A DNA stretch of 64,000 nt from Gnomoniopsis sp. IMI 355080 (lineage: Eukaryota > Ascomycota > Sordariomycetes > Diaporthales > Gnomoniaceae), in NCBI GenBank assembly GCA_027946555.1, contig JAPEVC010000075.1, forward strand, positions 62,001 through 126,000, given 5' to 3'. The translations under genes were made by a program, and so were the position numbers. Positions 11,701 to 23,869 of the stretch are shown here, in pieces; position 1 is the stretch's first letter, and every line of letters begins with the position of its first letter. The notes under the pieces are model-generated. The model did not search any database. It was not told the DNA's origin and saw only the letters and a list, made by a program, of their open reading frames with translations.

Positions 11701-14700
11701 TGATCCATGAAGATAGCGCTTCGGAGGACCTCGTGATTACGAGCAACATCGCCAAGAGCCTTTTCAAGTCTTGTCAAATTGAGCGGTTTCTGGGTCTTGC
11801 CAAGCATAAGAACGGTGAATGAAGACTTGTCTTCACGGTATTCTTGCATGAAGAATAGGCGACTTTGTCCAGAAGACGCGGGGCCGATTCTTTCGTAAGA
11901 TTGTTCCTCGAAACCATCAATTTCTGCGTGATCCGCAGTGGGTGCGATGTAAGGCAACTTTTCCGGGGCAATGCTGGATTGAGAGTTCGAGAGAAGCTCA
12001 GTGTTTGGCGTCACTGCTCCTGACTTGCTTTCCGTGGAGCTCAACGGCGACGTGGAAGAAGAGTATCCCGACGGCTCTCCAGGCTTTAACCCACCGTCGC
12101 TGGCGTCCGCTGCTCGGGACGATTTCGACATCCTTCCCAATGCGTCTTTGCAGAGATCAGATACAGACGCTCCATTGAGGATCTTGAGGACGGGCATGTC
12201 GATACTAAGCTCTTTCAAAAACCAGGATCGGAGCTCGACTGCCACCAATGAGTCAATGCCCAAGCGGACCAGAGGTTCTTGGGCATCCAAGTTCTCTAGC
12301 TGCAGAATCATCTCAACCTTCTTCGAGAAAGATCGTACCATAATTTCCAACGCTTCAGTGCTGTCACTAGTGGTTGCAAGCTGGCTTAGAACGCTTTTAG
12401 AGGACTCTTTGTTCTGCACAACCTCTGCTGCCTTTTGTTCGCTGCGCACGTAGTTTGAGAAGCGTGAATCCTTGCTCCAAGGCGCATCCGCATCAGCTCC
12501 AAGACCAATTATGAGCTCAGGGGAGTGATTGGACATCGGTCTGCCTTTGAGAACAGCTGCAGCGAAGATGTTATGGAATTCGGGCTCCGAAATCGCCATG
12601 TAGCTGTATCGTCTCATCTGGGACTCGTATTGGTCGATAGAGCGAGCGACGTAGCCCACGCCTAGGAGCATGGCAATGTCTATGATGGAGGCGGCCACGC
12701 CTCGATCCCTTCGTTGGCGTGCAAGAGTGTGCATAAACAAATTGGCTGCTCCGTAGTTGGATTGTCCCTTGCTACCCACGACGCAAGCTAGGGATGAGAA
12801 GAGGATGAAAAAGTCCAGGTCCGTCGAGAAGAAAAGCTCGTCCAAATTCTTGCTGCCCTGTACCTTAGGGCCAAAGACGACATTGAAGTGATCTAGTGTG
12901 GCATTCTCGAAAGCCTTGTCGTGTAGCACCATTGCAGCATTGGCTACTCCGGCAATTGGAGGCATCGTGGCGCAGATCTCCGCGTGAACTTTGGCCAATG
13001 CTGTCCGGTCAGATACATCCAGCGAGAAAACCCGGACTTTGGCACCTTTCCGCTCTAAATCTTGTATCACGGATGGAGGCACATTCGGGTTTCGGCTGGT
13101 AATGGCCAGGTGTTGGGCACCGTGATTCACCATCCAATCGCAGATTGACAAACCGACTTCACCTGTGAGGCCGACGAGGAAATATGTCTTGACCCTGGAA
13201 AATAGTCCCGGGAGCTCCAAAGATTGGATTAGGGCAGGGACTGGCTCCTTTGCCCTCCAAGAAACGACGTGAGCCGGACCGCCATCTGCACAAGAGAAGT
13301 CTTTGACTTCATCTATTCCGATAATGCCTGTAAGCAAAGTATTCCCATGTCCAAGGGAAGAGCTCGATGAAACTTGCAGAGATGCTTCCAAAAGTCTGTC
13401 TCTGATCTCACGGTGTGGGAATGGAAGCGATACAGTCTTGCGACACCGACTTTCCCTGAAGATCTCATGAATTTGCCCACCTTCGTCTCCGAATAATGAT
13501 TCGAAGATACTATTCAAAAGCTCGTTACTCCGGTGGTCGGTATTGACAAATCGTATTGCTCCAGATGGCAATTTCTTCGCCATTTCTCGCCCAGGCGTTC
13601 GAGGATGAATGAAGGACCGCAGTGGATCTTCCCTCGATTTGGTGGTGCTGAGAAAGACATGCATGTTTCGTTTCTCAGAAATGTTCAGTAAACACCTGGC
13701 CAGTAAGTCATCGGCTTCGTGCACCCAGAGGGAAAGGTCTGCCTCGTAACAGAGACTCTCGGCAACGAGGTGTGTGAGAACTCCTTGGATAGCCGTCTCA
13801 TCGCTCTGCTGTGAATCCCATTCCACTATCTCGTCGGATGGAATGCAAACAACGGAGGCGTTCTTCGGGGACAGAAACAGAGCTTTACGACCTGAATCTA
13901 TTTCTGAGCCAAGGCAAATGAAAAACGCACGGCGGTCTCTGGTACTGAAAGGGAATAGTGAAGACGCCTGAACGAGGAAAGTGCTGTTCTTGCAGCCTTG
14001 TTCCACGCCTATTATCTCATGTGGCTCGGATTCCAAAAGAGTAATTCTGGCATCTTGCTGGACAATCTCCACAGAGGACGTCGATGGTTCGAGTGGTCTC
14101 TCGATAGGTCGTCTTTGGGCGTTGAGTCGATCGTTGAGATCATCATCTGGGACAATTCGGGGGATCAAGATTCTTCCGTTCTCGATGCAAAGCTCGTGCT
14201 CGACACTCCAGAGCACATCCTCAAAACCAGGGCTTCCGACATATACCATTCGAAGAAGAGCTTCAGAGAATGTATATGCTTCCGAGCCCATGGTGCTGAG
14301 GTCATCGACATCTAGGAACTGCAGGGAGGAATGGGGTATCTCCGATAGAATAGATCGACCCATACCAACAGTCATGTTGCTGTAGGGCTCATTGGCCAAC
14401 CGACCTTTCGTGACCCAGAGCATGTGTCGAGACTCAAGAATTAACTTCTTCATCCCTTTGAACTTCGACTCCGTCATGGTTTTCCAGGTAGGCTCATCCA
14501 AATCGGTGAGGCACAGCGCAACAGCACCGGACGGGACGGGATTCTCTGTGAAATGCTCCAGACTAGGAACCACTCGGATGTCAACCGCAAGGGATTGCAG
14601 TTGTTTCTTCACGCTTCTGATGAGTCTTCCAACCGTCAGGGTTTTGCCCCCGACAATTAACAGGTCTTTTATTGGCGAGACAAGTGAAATGCCGGTCCCG

Positions 14701-17700
14701 GAAGAGTTGGTAGTCATCGATAGCGGATCCCGGAGGATGTTCACTCTATCATCGACCGCTTGTGTGGCCATGACAGTATTGAAGTGGCCTTCAGCAAAGT
14801 CTCTACAAGCCGTGTCCACTCCAGAGAAGCCATTTTCCATCAAAATCGTGTCCCATTGGCTCTCACTTATCGTCGGGCCGTGAACTCTGCCGTCGTCTCT
14901 ACCGAGCCACCACCCTGGCAACCCACCCATGAGGAAGCCTGGACGAATTGTGTCATCAGAACTGGTAATTTCGAGCAATAGAAGATACCCTCCAGGTTTC
15001 AGGAGTCTCTTGCAGTTCTTCAGTGTTGTGGCGAGGACCTTGGTGGCGTGCAAGACATTAGATGCGATGATAAGGTCGTAGGAATGCTCCTTGTAGCCTT
15101 GATCCATGGGATTGCGCTCGACGTCAAGCACTTTGAATATCATCCTAGAGGCATGCTCTTGGAAAAGTTCCCGTGCGTTCTCGAAGAATCCCGGCGATAT
15201 ATCCGTGTACGTGTATGATTTGAACTGGGGCGGAAGGGCTGCGAGGGCGTTGACAGTCGTACCACCCGTACCGGCCCCGATTTCGAGGACGTCGATGCTG
15301 GGATATCTGTGCGCAAAGCGAGACACCAAGCCAGCCATATGATGATTTGCTTGCGTGAAGCCCAGACCTTCCTTGTAGAGTCTGTTGAGCATGTCGTTCG
15401 CCATCATTACTTGTAACGTTGGCAAGGTCCCTCGGACTATCGCAGGAAAAGATTCTCCTAGGGCCGTGGCAAGATCCATGTCTACATGACCGCGGTATTG
15501 GGCTTGCCAGGATGCAATCATTTCTGGAGTGTCGTCTTTCCATTCAGCCCGAACGCGTGGATGCTCGCCGAGCTCGACTCGCGGAAGTACGTGATCCAAA
15601 GCCCAGCTCATTAGACATTGGAAATGCCATTGCATATGAGGGATTTCTTCTGGAGAGATTTCGTCTCTGAGTCTCCTTAGATAGAAGTATATGACCCGTT
15701 CAATGACTGTCGAGAGCTCCTTTTGCTCCAGACACCATGGAGCCTCGGGAAGAGTGCTAGTGGATATGTCTTCCACCCAAGACGTCCGTGAAAAGGTTTT
15801 TCGATCAAACCGCTCAAGGTCACGCTCAAAAGAAGTACAGGTGAGCCCTTCGATCTGCACTTCCGGGTGATAATTACGCCCAGAGAAAAGGCTAACGTCT
15901 CCCGAGATCGTCTTGGCGGATGTGGATGTGAGGTAGCAGTCTGCGGTGATGGCTGACTCGTTCCAAGTAGTATGCTGCGCAGAAACGTCCACTCGAACAC
16001 GACTTATGCTTGTTGGTAGGAAGGTTGTCCATAACCTTCCATCACCTGGGAAGCAGTAAGCAGCGAAAATACCGTGGAATGCCGCATCCAAAGTTGCAGG
16101 GTGGACCCGTAGAGGAGACTCAACACGACGAGCAGTGATGGTAGCGGTGCCTAGTCGTCGAGACGCGGACTCGACCAGGAAGTCACCGGAGTAGCGAAGT
16201 CCGATATCTTCCAACGATGTGTAGAAACGAGAAAGATCAAGCTCTGACATGGGTAGGCTAGGTGCTTCCCTGGCAGGCAAGGCATCAGGCACAGCGGACT
16301 CTCCTAAAGTCACAATGGCACGGCCGGTAAAGTTGACTTTGTCGGCATCATGTGATGCACCGTCTACGCCACCACTGTAGCAAGTGTACTGTGCTGTGAT
16401 ACTTGTTGGTGTGCGGTCCACACATTTAATGACGAGTATGACCTCTGTTCCGGACGAGTCATCCTCGAGTGTGATTGCTTGGTGAATAATGAGGTCTTCG
16501 AGTTCAACTAGTTGAACATTATCCTCTCGTCCCTCACCAGACAGCCTAATAGCTGCTTCTACAGCCATAGAGACGTAGCCTGCAGCCGGAAAGAGAACTT
16601 GGTCTTGGAACTGATGACCGCGAAGCCATTCCATCTCATTTAACTTCATGATGTTGCGCCATCGCATCTCCTGGTTATCGCCATTTGACGTTGGTGTTCC
16701 CAGAAGTTCGTGGGGTGCGTTTTTTCGTTCACGATAGGCTTTCGAGACCCGGGGCTCCTTCCAGAGAGGCCTTTCGTGATCCCAGGCATACGTGGGAAGT
16801 CCTTTGATCAGTGATACCTTCGATGCATTGTCATCGCCGATACAAGCTCTTCTAAAGCCCTGGAAGTCCACGACGGGCGAGGGAGATTGAAAGCGGCTCC
16901 AAACAAATCCAAGAGCATCAGAAAATGTGTTCAGGTCGTTCTTCTGCCGGGACAGTGTTCCGGAGTAAGGAATATCCACGCCCGTAAGGCTTTTCAGGGT
17001 CTCGGAGGCCGGCCCTTTCAAAGCTGCATGCGGACCGACCTCTAGAACAAGATCATAGCAGTATGACTCCATCACAGCTCTGTCCAGTGCTTGAGAAAAC
17101 AATACCGGTTGAGCCAAATTCTTCACCCAGTATGTGTCCTGGAACGCCGTGGGATCATCTATGCTCCTTCCGTCTGGGCCATAAACACTGGAGAACCATA
17201 CACAACCATTCTGGCCCCCTGCTGGTTTTATGGAGATGTTACATTGGCGCAGAGACTCCAAGTAGGGACCGGCGCAGGCGTCCATATGATGTGAGTGATA
17301 CGCTTTCTGGACTTTCAACACCCTAGCAAAAGTTCCTTCGAAGTCAAGAACTTCCTTGGCCTCGTTGATCGCGTCCGCATCTCCAGAAAGCGTGGTGCTT
17401 GATCGTGAGTTGCTGGCTGCTGCAACAATCCTGCCATGGAATCGATCCCTTTGACAGAACGAGCGAGCATCGTCAAACCCCATCCCGACCGCCATCATGA
17501 GTCCTGCGACTTTGTGATCGGATTCAATATTGGCATGGTACCCACGATAGTATGCTATCCGTATGGCATCAGATGCATTGATGTATCCTGCTGCATACAC
17601 TGCTGCTATCTCGCCAGAGGAGTGGCCCACCACTGCACTGAACTTGATCCCAGAGGCTGCTAGTAGGTCTATTAGGCCAATTTGAATAGCGGTACAAAGC

Positions 17701-19885
17701 GGCTGAGAGATGGCAGCCTCGTCTACTCTGGACATCTCAGAGGGCGCTAGGAGCTCGGCTGTGAGGGACCATGTGGGGGCGTCTGGGAGTGTCGCCAGAC
17801 TATGCTCCAACTCAGTTATACAGCGTTCGAATGCTGCTGAATGCTCGTATAGCTCAGCTCCCATCCGGGGCCACTGAGCTCCTTGACCCGTGAACACACC
17901 CAGTATCCTAGGTGGGAGATCTTTCGTCACATGAATGGAGGAAGTGGAGCCAGAGAGTTTGTTGTCTCCAACTGATGACTGCGAAAGGGCGGATTGCATC
18001 TTGTTTTGCAATTCCACGCAAATTGTGGCCGAGAAGGTCGTCTTGAATGCGAATTCACTACGATGCATCTGCAGAGTATAGGCTAAGTCATCCAGACTAA
18101 GCTCATCTTGCTTCGCCTCGATCGTTTTTGCCAATGCCGCGACTGAGCGAGAGAGAGCTGATTCTGATTTCGCTGAGATTGTGAAGGGGCCGCGAGGAAT
18201 ACTGCTCGAGACAGACGAGCTGCTGACTGTCTCTTTTGTCGGTCCCCAGCTTTCGATGATTGTGTGACAGTTGGTGCCTCCAAAGCCGAAGCTGTTGACA
18301 CTCACACGCCGCGGTACACCCTCGCTCAGCGATGGCCAGGGAATTGCCTCAGTTGGAATCCGAAGGTGATCGTAAAAAGGCTCGATCTTTGGGTTGAGTC
18401 GCTGAAAGTGCATGTTGGGGGGGATCATGCCGTGTTGGACTGCAAGAGAGGCTTTGAGAAGGCCTGCTAAGCCAGCTGAACCCTCAAGATGACCGATGAC
18501 AGTCTTGACAGAGCCGACATAGAGAAGGTCTCTGTGTCCGGGTTCATTATTCTCATTGACATTCTTGGGTGAATTACCAAAGAAAGCGTTTCGCACGGCC
18601 TCTGCTTCGACCGGATCTCCAGCCAGCGTTCCAGTACCATGTGCCTCGAAATACTGACACCGATCCTGAGGGTTTGAGCAGTCTAGCCCACATCGGCGAT
18701 AAGTGGACCTAATAAGTGAAGCTTGAGAGGAGGAACTGGGCATAGTGATACCAGCCGTACGTCCATCCTGGTTGACTCCGGTCTCGCGTATTATACACTC
18801 AATCACGTCCCCATCAGCTATCGCTTGGCGAAGGGGCTTGAGCACGACTGCTGCGAAACCTTCACCTCTCGCGTAGCCATCAGCGCTAGCATCCCACATC
18901 CTTGACCGACCTGTGGGTGAGAGCATGTGAAGCTGTCCATGAAGTCAGCGTCGCCATTGAAGGTGAGGTACTGAGCCAAACATCATATAAACTTACCTTG
19001 GATTCGGCTATGTACAGCTCAGGACCTAGAATTAAGTTGACACCAGCCGCTATGGCCAAAGTCGATTCGCCACGTCGGAGTTCCTGAACTGCTTGGTGTA
19101 CTGCGACTAGACTTGAGGAGCATGCAGTGTCGAGTGTTACGGAAGGACCCTTCCAGTCAAAGAAGTACGAGACCCTGTTTGATGTGATACACCGCGATGT
19201 GCCCGTCACCATATACTGGGGGATGCTTTCAATGTCACGCGAGAGCACATCATAATAATCCGCTGTCATCTGTCCAACGTATACAGCGGTTGCAGACCCC
19301 TGAAGCTTTTGCATAGAGTATCCGGCTGATTCTATGCCTTCGTACACGGTTTCTAGTAGTATACGATGTTGGGGGTCCATCGACTCAGCCTCCTTCGGAT
19401 TGATGTTGAAAAAACTGTAGTCGAACACTCGACGATCTTCATCGAGCATATAAGACTTGGTGACATTTGAGGTCTATAATTCGTTTAGCTTCGGATCATA
19501 AACTTTTGAGAGACCCCTGGAGCTGAATACGCCATCTTCACGAATCTAGATCATCTTCATTGTTCGCATGCATGTCTGCTCCAAACAATGAATACGCTCT
19601 TTGATTCAATCATAATGGCGATTCAGAGCGGTGAGAACCACTCTTCTCAAACAGTGACAACTCAATGGAGACAAGGATAATTGAACGTAGACTAACCCCG
19701 TGATGCTCTGCATCTTCGTGATAGAAAGCTTTTGGGTTGAAACATGACGGCGGTATGTCGCCCAACAGATCGTGCGGTTTCTTTAGAAATTCCCACAGTT
19801 TAGATGGAGACGATAGTCCGCCAGGGAATCTACAACTGCTTCCAACGACGGCAATGGGCTCAGGGCCGGAATCTGTGAGTGTCAT
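8724..19885 (-). CDS. Hybrid PKS-NRPS megasynthase, KS-AT-DH-MT-KR-ACP-C-A-T
   Basis: Exons complement(join(8724..18932, 18997..19473, 19697..19885)), 3624 residues; both introns are phase 0 and sit inside the KS. KS: Cys181 in DTACSSS, EAHGTGT, and K/H in KTVIGH. AT: GHSSGE near 660. DH: HQFQD near 996 (the usual HxxxG Gly is Asp). C-methyltransferase: EIGAGTGG near 1442. KR: GLTGEVG near 2144 with SNYGAAN near 2284. ACP: GIDSL near 2449. C: HHIVLDS near 2700 (usual final Gly is Ser). A: 3030-3530. T: GGNSF near 3580. No ER domain is present; the divergent neighbour can supply it. The polyketide part looks complete, so a reduced, alpha-methylated chain amidated to an amino acid is the expected product type. 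The A domain is degenerate: the A3 loop is shortened to TNGTSPKG, the A4 Asp appears replaced by Thr, and the A10 Lys by Glu. The protein ends after T, without the usual R or Dieckmann domain. Confidence 0.95.
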
Positions 19886-20550
19886 GATGTCTCGCGCTGC
19901 CGAGAATTTGTAATGAGAATATTAGGAATGTCTATATCAAAATGATGAACAACTTTTGAAGACTTCGTCCAAGTCTCTATATTTACTTGAGATGTGAGAT
20001 ACAATAACCCCAATATTACTTAAGACAATATTCAATTAAAGAATAGTCTCTGATCTCTTTACCCCTTAGAACGTCAGCTCGTCTCCTACGGCTGATTTCT
20101 TGGCTGGGTCTCCTTATACCGTGCAACTGTTCCACGGTGGGTATTAAACTTTATTAATTCTTTCAACAGCGCTCAGACACAGTTTCGCGCCCAAGAGTAA
20201 TGCTGCGAACACATGAGTCTATAGCCACGTTTCAAGCGTTCGCGTCAGCAACGGACCCATAATTAGTCGGTGTCTCGGGGCGCGTGCCATACCGCAGGGG
20301 AGCGCCTTAACATAGTAAACCCCTCGGAGCTGAAAGATACGATACGGCCATTTCATAGTCAGGGGGATCGGGTGGATCAAGTTGGTAGTCAGGACAGCAC
20401 TAATAATGTATCGTACACATATCGTGCCGTGAAGTTGGGATGCAAACAAAGATATTCAGACATTCGTGTATCAACACAGCAAAGTTTCCCGTACCCAAGC
20501 CTTTCAACTCCGTATCAATAATCTGTCAAGTCAACTTCGAGAGAAACACG
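19886..20550. promoter_or_regulatory. Bidirectional promoter of PKS-NRPS and trans-ER
   Basis: The 665 bases separate the divergent starts at 19885 (minus) and 20551 (plus). Shared control of a megasynthase and its dedicated enoyl reductase is common in fungal clusters. An imperfect inverted repeat (CCGTG...CACGG) is visible near 20119-20138 and a CGG-N5-CGG triplet pair at 20268-20278. The latter fits a Zn2Cys6 activator site in form, but its expected chance frequency is high. No specific regulator gene is present in the window. Confidence 0.45.
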
Positions 20551-21670
20551 ATGGATGCACAGAAGGCACTTGTTGGTGGCGCTTTGGGCCAATACCAAAT
20601 CGCGAAAGATGTCGAAATTCCCAAGGCAAAGCCTGGGACTATGCTCTGTAGGGTTATGGCTGTTGCTCTTAACCCAGCGGACTGGAAGATGGTAGACTTC
20701 TCGGCGACACCCGGCTCGATTGGAGGAAACGACTTTGCTGGCGAAGTCATTGAGGTTGGGGACGGCGTCACCAGGTTTCGGGCCGGCGACCGCATCTTCG
20801 GTATGATGTTTGGACTGAATCCAACAGACAAGTTAACGGGTTCTTTCTGCCAGTATGCCATGGCCACGGAGGACTTAGCTTGCAAGATTCCGGACCACAT
20901 GACGTACGAAGATGCGTCTACTTTTGGTGTTGCTGTCGGAACAGCGGGGACCGCCCTTTTCCAGACCCTAGGCCTCCCCTTGCCGGGGTCAATTCAGGGA
21001 AAGAACACCTCTACTTTCGTTCTCGTATCTGGCGGAGCCACCGCAACTGGCACGGTTGCGATCCAATTGCTAAAAGCGTGAGGAGATGGTCCTATTGTCC
21101 TGGAGTAGAGAAATACTTGAAAGCTAATACTCCATTTCTAGGTCTGGTCTAACACCAATTGCAACTTGCTCTCCCGGAAATCGGAACTTGGTCCTCTCTC
21201 TGGGAGCCGCGGAGACGTTTGACTATCATTCATCGACCTGTGCCATGGAAATTCGCAACTACACAAAGAACAGCTTAAGTCATGTCCTCGACTGCGTGAC
21301 GCAAGCCGAAACCATGAAGATGTGCTATGAGGCAATTGGAACAGATGGTGGCAAGTACGTGGCATTGGATCCCTTTTCGACACATATTCAATACACTAGA
21401 AGGGACGTCAAGGCCGAATGGCTCATGATCTACTCTCTGTTTGGCATACCGGTAAGGCTGTCAGGAGTCTATGGACGGCCAGCACGACCCCAGGATCGTC
21501 AATTTGCTTCTGTCTTGTTCCCGATCACTGAGCGACTGATCCAAGATGGACAGCTGAAACCGCATCCAGTTGAGGTCCGACAAGGTGGACTGGAAGCTAT
21601 CGCGACTGGCATTGAGGATATGAGAAGCAGTCAAGTCAAGGGTCGGAAACTCGTGTATTCAATAGCCTGA
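20551..21670 (+). CDS. Trans-acting enoyl reductase (LovC-type MDR)
   Basis: Exons join(20551..21077, 21142..21670), 351 residues; the 64-nt intron has donor GTGAGG, branch GCTAATAC and acceptor TAG. It is a medium-chain dehydrogenase/reductase: a GroES-like N-terminus with NPADWK and GGNDFAGEV, then a nucleotide-binding segment with SGGATATGTVAIQL near residue 160. Zinc ligands are absent, as in quinone-reductase-like trans-ERs. The family partners with highly reducing PKSs whose own ER is missing or inactive and reduces alpha,beta-enoyl intermediates on the ACP using NADPH. The divergent PKS-NRPS next to it has no ER, so pairing is strongly implied. Start: first ATG of the conserved frame. 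Function is confident; chain-length selectivity cannot be inferred. Confidence 0.92.
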
Positions 21671-22549
21671 TCACTGTATGTAGTCGTGTAGAAACGCGTG
21701 CTGAGAACATGCGGGGGTGGGTGGTTGTGGTGTCCTGACGGCTCTCCGCTAGATTACCGAGGGATTGGTGCAAATACAACCCTTCAACGCACAGTTCACC
21801 GTTCACAATCAGTACAGAACTCTAGCTATGTATGTCCTTGAATCAAAATGAGACTGGGCGCTGTCTTGGGCAAGTCAGTCAGCAGATTGCATGGTAGGAA
21901 TCAGCCCACGGAAGGACACTCGAGACACGTAAGCAGTGACAAAGATTGTACTGGGGCAATACCGCTTGTTGTTCCTCATTGTAAGGAGATGCCCAAGCGT
22001 ATCTGTCCATACAGGCTGTTGTCTAGGCTGTAAAACTTAAAGTTTAATACCCGGAATTCAACAAGCGTCTTCGAGTCAGATCAGCCCGAAAACCACCTTA
22101 TAAAGCTTGGCAGATACCAACGGTCTGGACGGGCCGGCCCTTGTCAAACCAAATCGCATCATGCAAACTGAATCGGAGCAGCTATCCTCACACCTGTAGT
22201 TTTCACTTACTCCACACAGGTGGGCCATGGTCTACTCAGTGCTCCGTCTAGTTGATACCTGCATGTCCGACGTAGTCAAGTCCTGTGACGAATCACTAAT
22301 AACGAGGTAGCTCGGATGCAATTATCGCCTTTCATGGAGTCCATCGGTTTTGTACAAGATTCAACATGCAACTCTCGAGGGATGTTGAGCAGACTGACCA
22401 ACTGACCCAGGCGCGCAGCACATGGTGGTATTTATTGTGAGGGTTATCAATCACCCGGCTCTCTCTGGAATGTCTGCGCTGGAAATCAACAAGGTCAATA
22501 CTGTGTTCTCAATTCCTGTCTTCCTTCAATATCATTCATAGGTTTGAAT
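21671..22549. promoter_or_regulatory. Intergenic region upstream of 2OG oxygenase gene
   Basis: About 880 bases between two co-directional genes. Only short ORFs without protein character are present. It must hold the 3' end of the trans-ER gene and the promoter of the oxygenase gene. No repeat or RNA gene is recognised. Confidence 0.4.
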
Positions 22550-23594
22550 ATGACTTCCACCGTTGCATCCTCAGCTGCTCAGGCTGCCAAGGCACATCTT
22601 GCCCATATGCCTGCCAAAGCGGCCAGCGTTGCGACTCTTGGTCGAGGCGCGCCTCCATATCAGTCGCGATGGAAGCGAGTCGATGCTGTTCCACTGACCA
22701 GAGATAACTTCCTGGATCTCCTTCATGGGAAGACCCCAACCATCAGAGAACCAGGTTTTCTGAACAGAGAGGAGTGTTTTGCCTATGAGAAAGAACTCAG
22801 TCCCAAGTTGGCGCCGTACAAACACAACACCGGCCCGCTCTTGAGAAAGGTCGGCGTCGCCCAATTCGAGTACCAAGCGCAGACAGCGCTCGATTTCAAG
22901 ACCCGTAGCAACGGTATGGAAAATCTAATGTCGATCTGACTCGCAGCATGGTACGAGCAAGATGAACTAACAAGAAACTATGGTAGAAAAGGATCAGTAC
23001 TTTGAAGACGCTGCGCAGTGGAGTGGATTCCACAGCGATCTCGCCAAGAAGGTCGGATTCAACGCATGGGAGAGAGTCACCGGAACCATTCGATCCTTGA
23101 TGCCAGATCATGAGGTGGTGGTCGCGTCTGAAGGGCCTGGGAGGACCTATTTCTCGGGTATTTTTCGCGCGTTGAACGATGCCACCCACGTCCACTGTGA
23201 CTGGTCTCCCTACGACTCTTTAACGGAGGACTGGATCATCAATAAAGTCACAAGCCAGGTCGTGTTCAATCTGTACCTTGCTCCCATTGTTGGTGGAAGG
23301 ACATTTGTGCATGATGTGCAGTGGAGCGAGGAATGTCTGAATTTTCGAGATCCCGAGTCGTACGGGTATCACCGTGAAATCATTCATGGTCGTCAAAAGG
23401 CAATTGTGGTACCACATCCGGGTGATTTGTGTTTCTTCAATTCCAGAAACATGCACGAGGTGGAAAAAGTGGAAGTTACTCCTTTTCCAGAGCTTGGGCT
23501 TCCATATCGACCGCGCCTTACTTTGAGCAGCTTCATCGGCTTGCTTCCAGAAGAGAAAACGGGCGGCCGTCCTCGATTGATACTATGGTCATAA
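22550..23594 (+). CDS. 2-oxoglutarate/Fe(II)-dependent oxygenase
   Basis: Exons join(22550..22913, 22987..23594), 323 residues; the 73-nt intron (donor GTATGG, acceptor TAG) keeps the frame. The metal triad is visible: His191 and Asp193 in VHCDW, and His278 in NMHEV. A 2OG-binding arginine is available in RPRLTLSS (about 296-298). The surrounding pattern (VVFNLYLAP, GDLCFFNSRNMHEV) matches double-stranded beta-helix oxygenases. It is not of the IPNS type seen at 27040. The reaction is probably hydroxylation, desaturation or ring formation on the pathway intermediate; the substrate is unknown. An Ala-rich N-terminus of about 30 residues is unlike a secretion signal. It lies between the trans-ER and the transporter, so a tailoring role is the most economical reading. 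Confidence 0.82.
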
Positions 23595-23869
23595 GTCACT
23601 ACCAGAGAGGAGAGCTTATGGTTGAATATGCCCAGTAGTATTGTTTTTTCCACAAGAGAGCAATTATAGTTCCGCAATCTCCCAAACCCTATCAATAGCC
23701 TTCAGTATCGCCCACAAGTCAAAGTGTATTCTCCATTGGGGCAGTATCACTGCACCAGTATTCCTAGCCGTATTTTTAAACAGAGAAACCAAAGATCGCA
23801 AAATGTTATAATAAAACATAGCGCGTATGTGTCAACAATAGATTGTTGTTCTTGGCATACAAAGACCAT

